Program-made: the position numbers and the translations under genes
Notes under the pieces: model-generated
The model's input: the letters and a program-made list of their open reading frames with translations, nothing else
What the model was told of the DNA's origin: nothing
The model's database searches: none
DNA from: UBA3064 sp023258775
GTDB lineage: Bacteria > Pseudomonadota > Gammaproteobacteria > Burkholderiales > Burkholderiaceae_E
Assembly: GCA_044355655.1 (NCBI GenBank)
Contig: JBIKXS010000003.1
Location: 116,411 to 180,410 of the forward strand
DNA: 64,000 nt
Direction of reading: 5' to 3'
In this document: positions 62,768 to 64,000 of the stretch, in pieces
How positions within the stretch are numbered: the stretch's first letter is position 1
Layout: every line of letters starts with the position of its first letter

Positions 62768-63952
62768 ATGAACAAGCAAAGCTTAGGGATCGTCTTTGCG
62801 CAATTACTAGCAACCTCCTTATGGTTTAGTCCGAATAGCGCTGCCGACGACCTCATGAGGCACTGGCAAATCAACGTGCTTGAGATCGGTTGGCTCACGG
62901 CAAGTGTTCAGGCAGGCTTTATTCTTGGAACACTCGTGATATCAATCAGTGGGCTTGCCGATCGCTTCCCGACTAGCCGTATCAGCGCGATCGCTGCGCT
63001 AAGCGGAGCGCTGTTTAACGCAGCTTTCGCAGTGCTTGCCGAGAGCTTTGTCGAAGCTTGTAGTTATCGGGTTGCGGTAGGGATTTGTCTGGCTGGGGTT
63101 TATCCACTGGGTATGAAGCTCATTGTGAGCTGGACAAAGCGTGGCGGCGGCTTTGTGCTCGCGTGGCTTGTTTCGATGCTGACCTTAGGTACAGCGCTTC
63201 CGCATGCAGTCCGAGCGCTTGGCAGCCAGTGGCCCTGGACTGAGGTGGTGCTTGTATCAAGTGCGCTTGCTGTCGTGGCAGCTCTCATACTCTGGTTGGT
63301 CGGAGATGGCCCCCATTTACCGAGGGCGAGCGAAGCGCTAGCCAGACCTGGTATTGCTATAGCCTTTAGGGTGTTCAAAATTCCGGCTTTTCGTGCTTCG
63401 GCGCTGGGTTACTTCGGCCATATGTGGGAGCTTTATGCATTTTGGACTTTGGTGCCGATGTTGCTTGCCAAGGTTATTGCCAACGCCAATGTTGCTGGCT
63501 CGATCGCCGCTTGGTCGTTTGCTGTGATTGCGATGGGTTCGGTAGGGGCAGCCGCCGCTGGTTGGATTAGTCTGAGAATCGGTAGTGCAAAGACTGCAAG
63601 CCTCGCACTGGCTGTTTCAGGTTTGATGTGTTTACTTTTTCCTTTGCTACAGGATGCAGCTCCCGTCGGGCTCTTAGTACTCTTACTTATTTGGGGCCTG
63701 GCAGTGCCTGCCGACTCTGCCCAGTTTTCTGCGCTTTCAGCCCAAGCTGCGCCAGCTCATTCGGTGGGCAGCGCTTTGGCCTTGCAGAACAGCATGGGCT
63801 TTGCCATCACGATGTTCACGATAAGCTTAGCGAGTGCGTGGATCGATTCGATCGGTGCCTGGGTGGCTTGGGTGCTGTTACCGGGGCCTATTGCAGGGCT
63901 TTGGGCCATGCGAACACTTTGGTCGCCGCAAGAAAACGCCAATTCCTCTTAA
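62768..63952 (+). CDS. MFS transporter
   Basis: The 394-residue protein has about twelve hydrophobic segments and an MFS loop motif after helix 2 ([17 protein letters not shown], matching the G-x-x-x-D-R pattern). Its N-terminus, [28 protein letters not shown], recalls MFS proteins of the NarK/CynX-like part of the family. It could take up or export an organic acid used by the adjacent ligase/hydratase pair (inference from proximity only, 63 bases apart). ATG at 62768. Confidence 0.82.
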   Translation: MNKQSLGIVFAQLLATSLWFSPNSAADDLMRHWQINVLEIGWLTASVQAGFILGTLVISISGLADRFPTSRISAIAALSGALFNAAFAVLAESFVEACSYRVAVGICLAGVYPLGMKLIVSWTKRGGGFVLAWLVSMLTLGTALPHAVRALGSQWPWTEVVLVSSALAVVAALILWLVGDGPHLPRASEALARPGIAIAFRVFKIPAFRASALGYFGHMWELYAFWTLVPMLLAKVIANANVAGSIAAWSFAVIAMGSVGAAAAGWISLRIGSAKTASLALAVSGLMCLLFPLLQDAAPVGLLVLLLIWGLAVPADSAQFSALSAQAAPAHSVGSALALQNSMGFAITMFTISLASAWIDSIGAWVAWVLLPGPIAGLWAMRTLWSPQENANSS

Positions 63953-64000
63953 ATGGGGCCTGAGCCGATCGGTCTTATCCCAGTGTGCCAAGTCAAGAAT

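Overview
The window looks like chromosomal DNA of a betaproteobacterium of the order Burkholderiales. The evidence is gene content and order: a Bug/TctC-type solute-binding protein at the left edge, the glnE / YhdP-like / nitrilase / tldD block, ilvE next to a small zinc-finger protein, a GlcD with the long C-terminal tail I associate with betaproteobacteria, and the yaeQ-queA-tgt-yajC-secD-secF run. GC looks moderate by eye. I see no rRNA, tRNA, CRISPR array, insertion sequence or prophage. The window holds about 57 protein genes plus one leader peptide, packed closely on both strands.

Left part (1-20100) is mostly core genome. It has a Bug fragment, an ABC exporter with moaC, an M48 periplasmic protease, a minus-strand run from ilvE to a conserved unknown gene, an MFS transporter, glnE, a very large AsmA/YhdP-like envelope protein, a nitrilase-family amidase, tldD, and the class I DAHP synthase aroG. 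In front of aroG lies what I consider the most notable element. It is a 25-codon leader peptide with eight aromatic residues within eleven codons (Phe, Tyr and Trp all present), followed by a mutually exclusive antiterminator and a perfect GC-rich terminator that ends just before the aroG ribosome binding site. This has the architecture of ribosome-mediated attenuation controlling entry into aromatic amino acid synthesis.

Middle part (20300-41900): two adjacent FAD-linked 2-hydroxyacid oxidases, the second forming glcDEF, run into mnmA. An FMN-dependent glutamate synthase-like protein and purB follow. Then come the minus-strand translocase and queuosine genes (yaeQ-queA-tgt-yajC-secD-secF). 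amtB is preceded by a good sigma-54 promoter match. A Sel1 protein, a D-cysteine desulfhydrase-like enzyme, a MOSC protein and a type II NADH dehydrogenase complete this part.

Right part (41900-64000) is more accessory metabolism. It has a PQQ-type sugar dehydrogenase, PhzF, DUF423, three transporters (two MFS, one ABC exporter paralogous to the one at the left end), a PhyH dioxygenase, GST, two SDRs (one with a degenerate catalytic triad), two acyl-CoA synthetase-type ligases, an enoyl-CoA hydratase, a GMC oxidoreductase and a RraA-like protein. It also has a cytochrome c' / SDR / unknown / HTTM-like operon divergent from a cytochrome b561, and a small lipoprotein gene that appears frameshifted.

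A recurrent non-coding theme is short-period tandem repeats in intergenic gaps: 14 bp at 7740, 10 bp at 34941, 17 bp at 44041 and 14 bp at 49171. Their units are unrelated. A tandem pair of covarying dyads also covers a putative yajC promoter.
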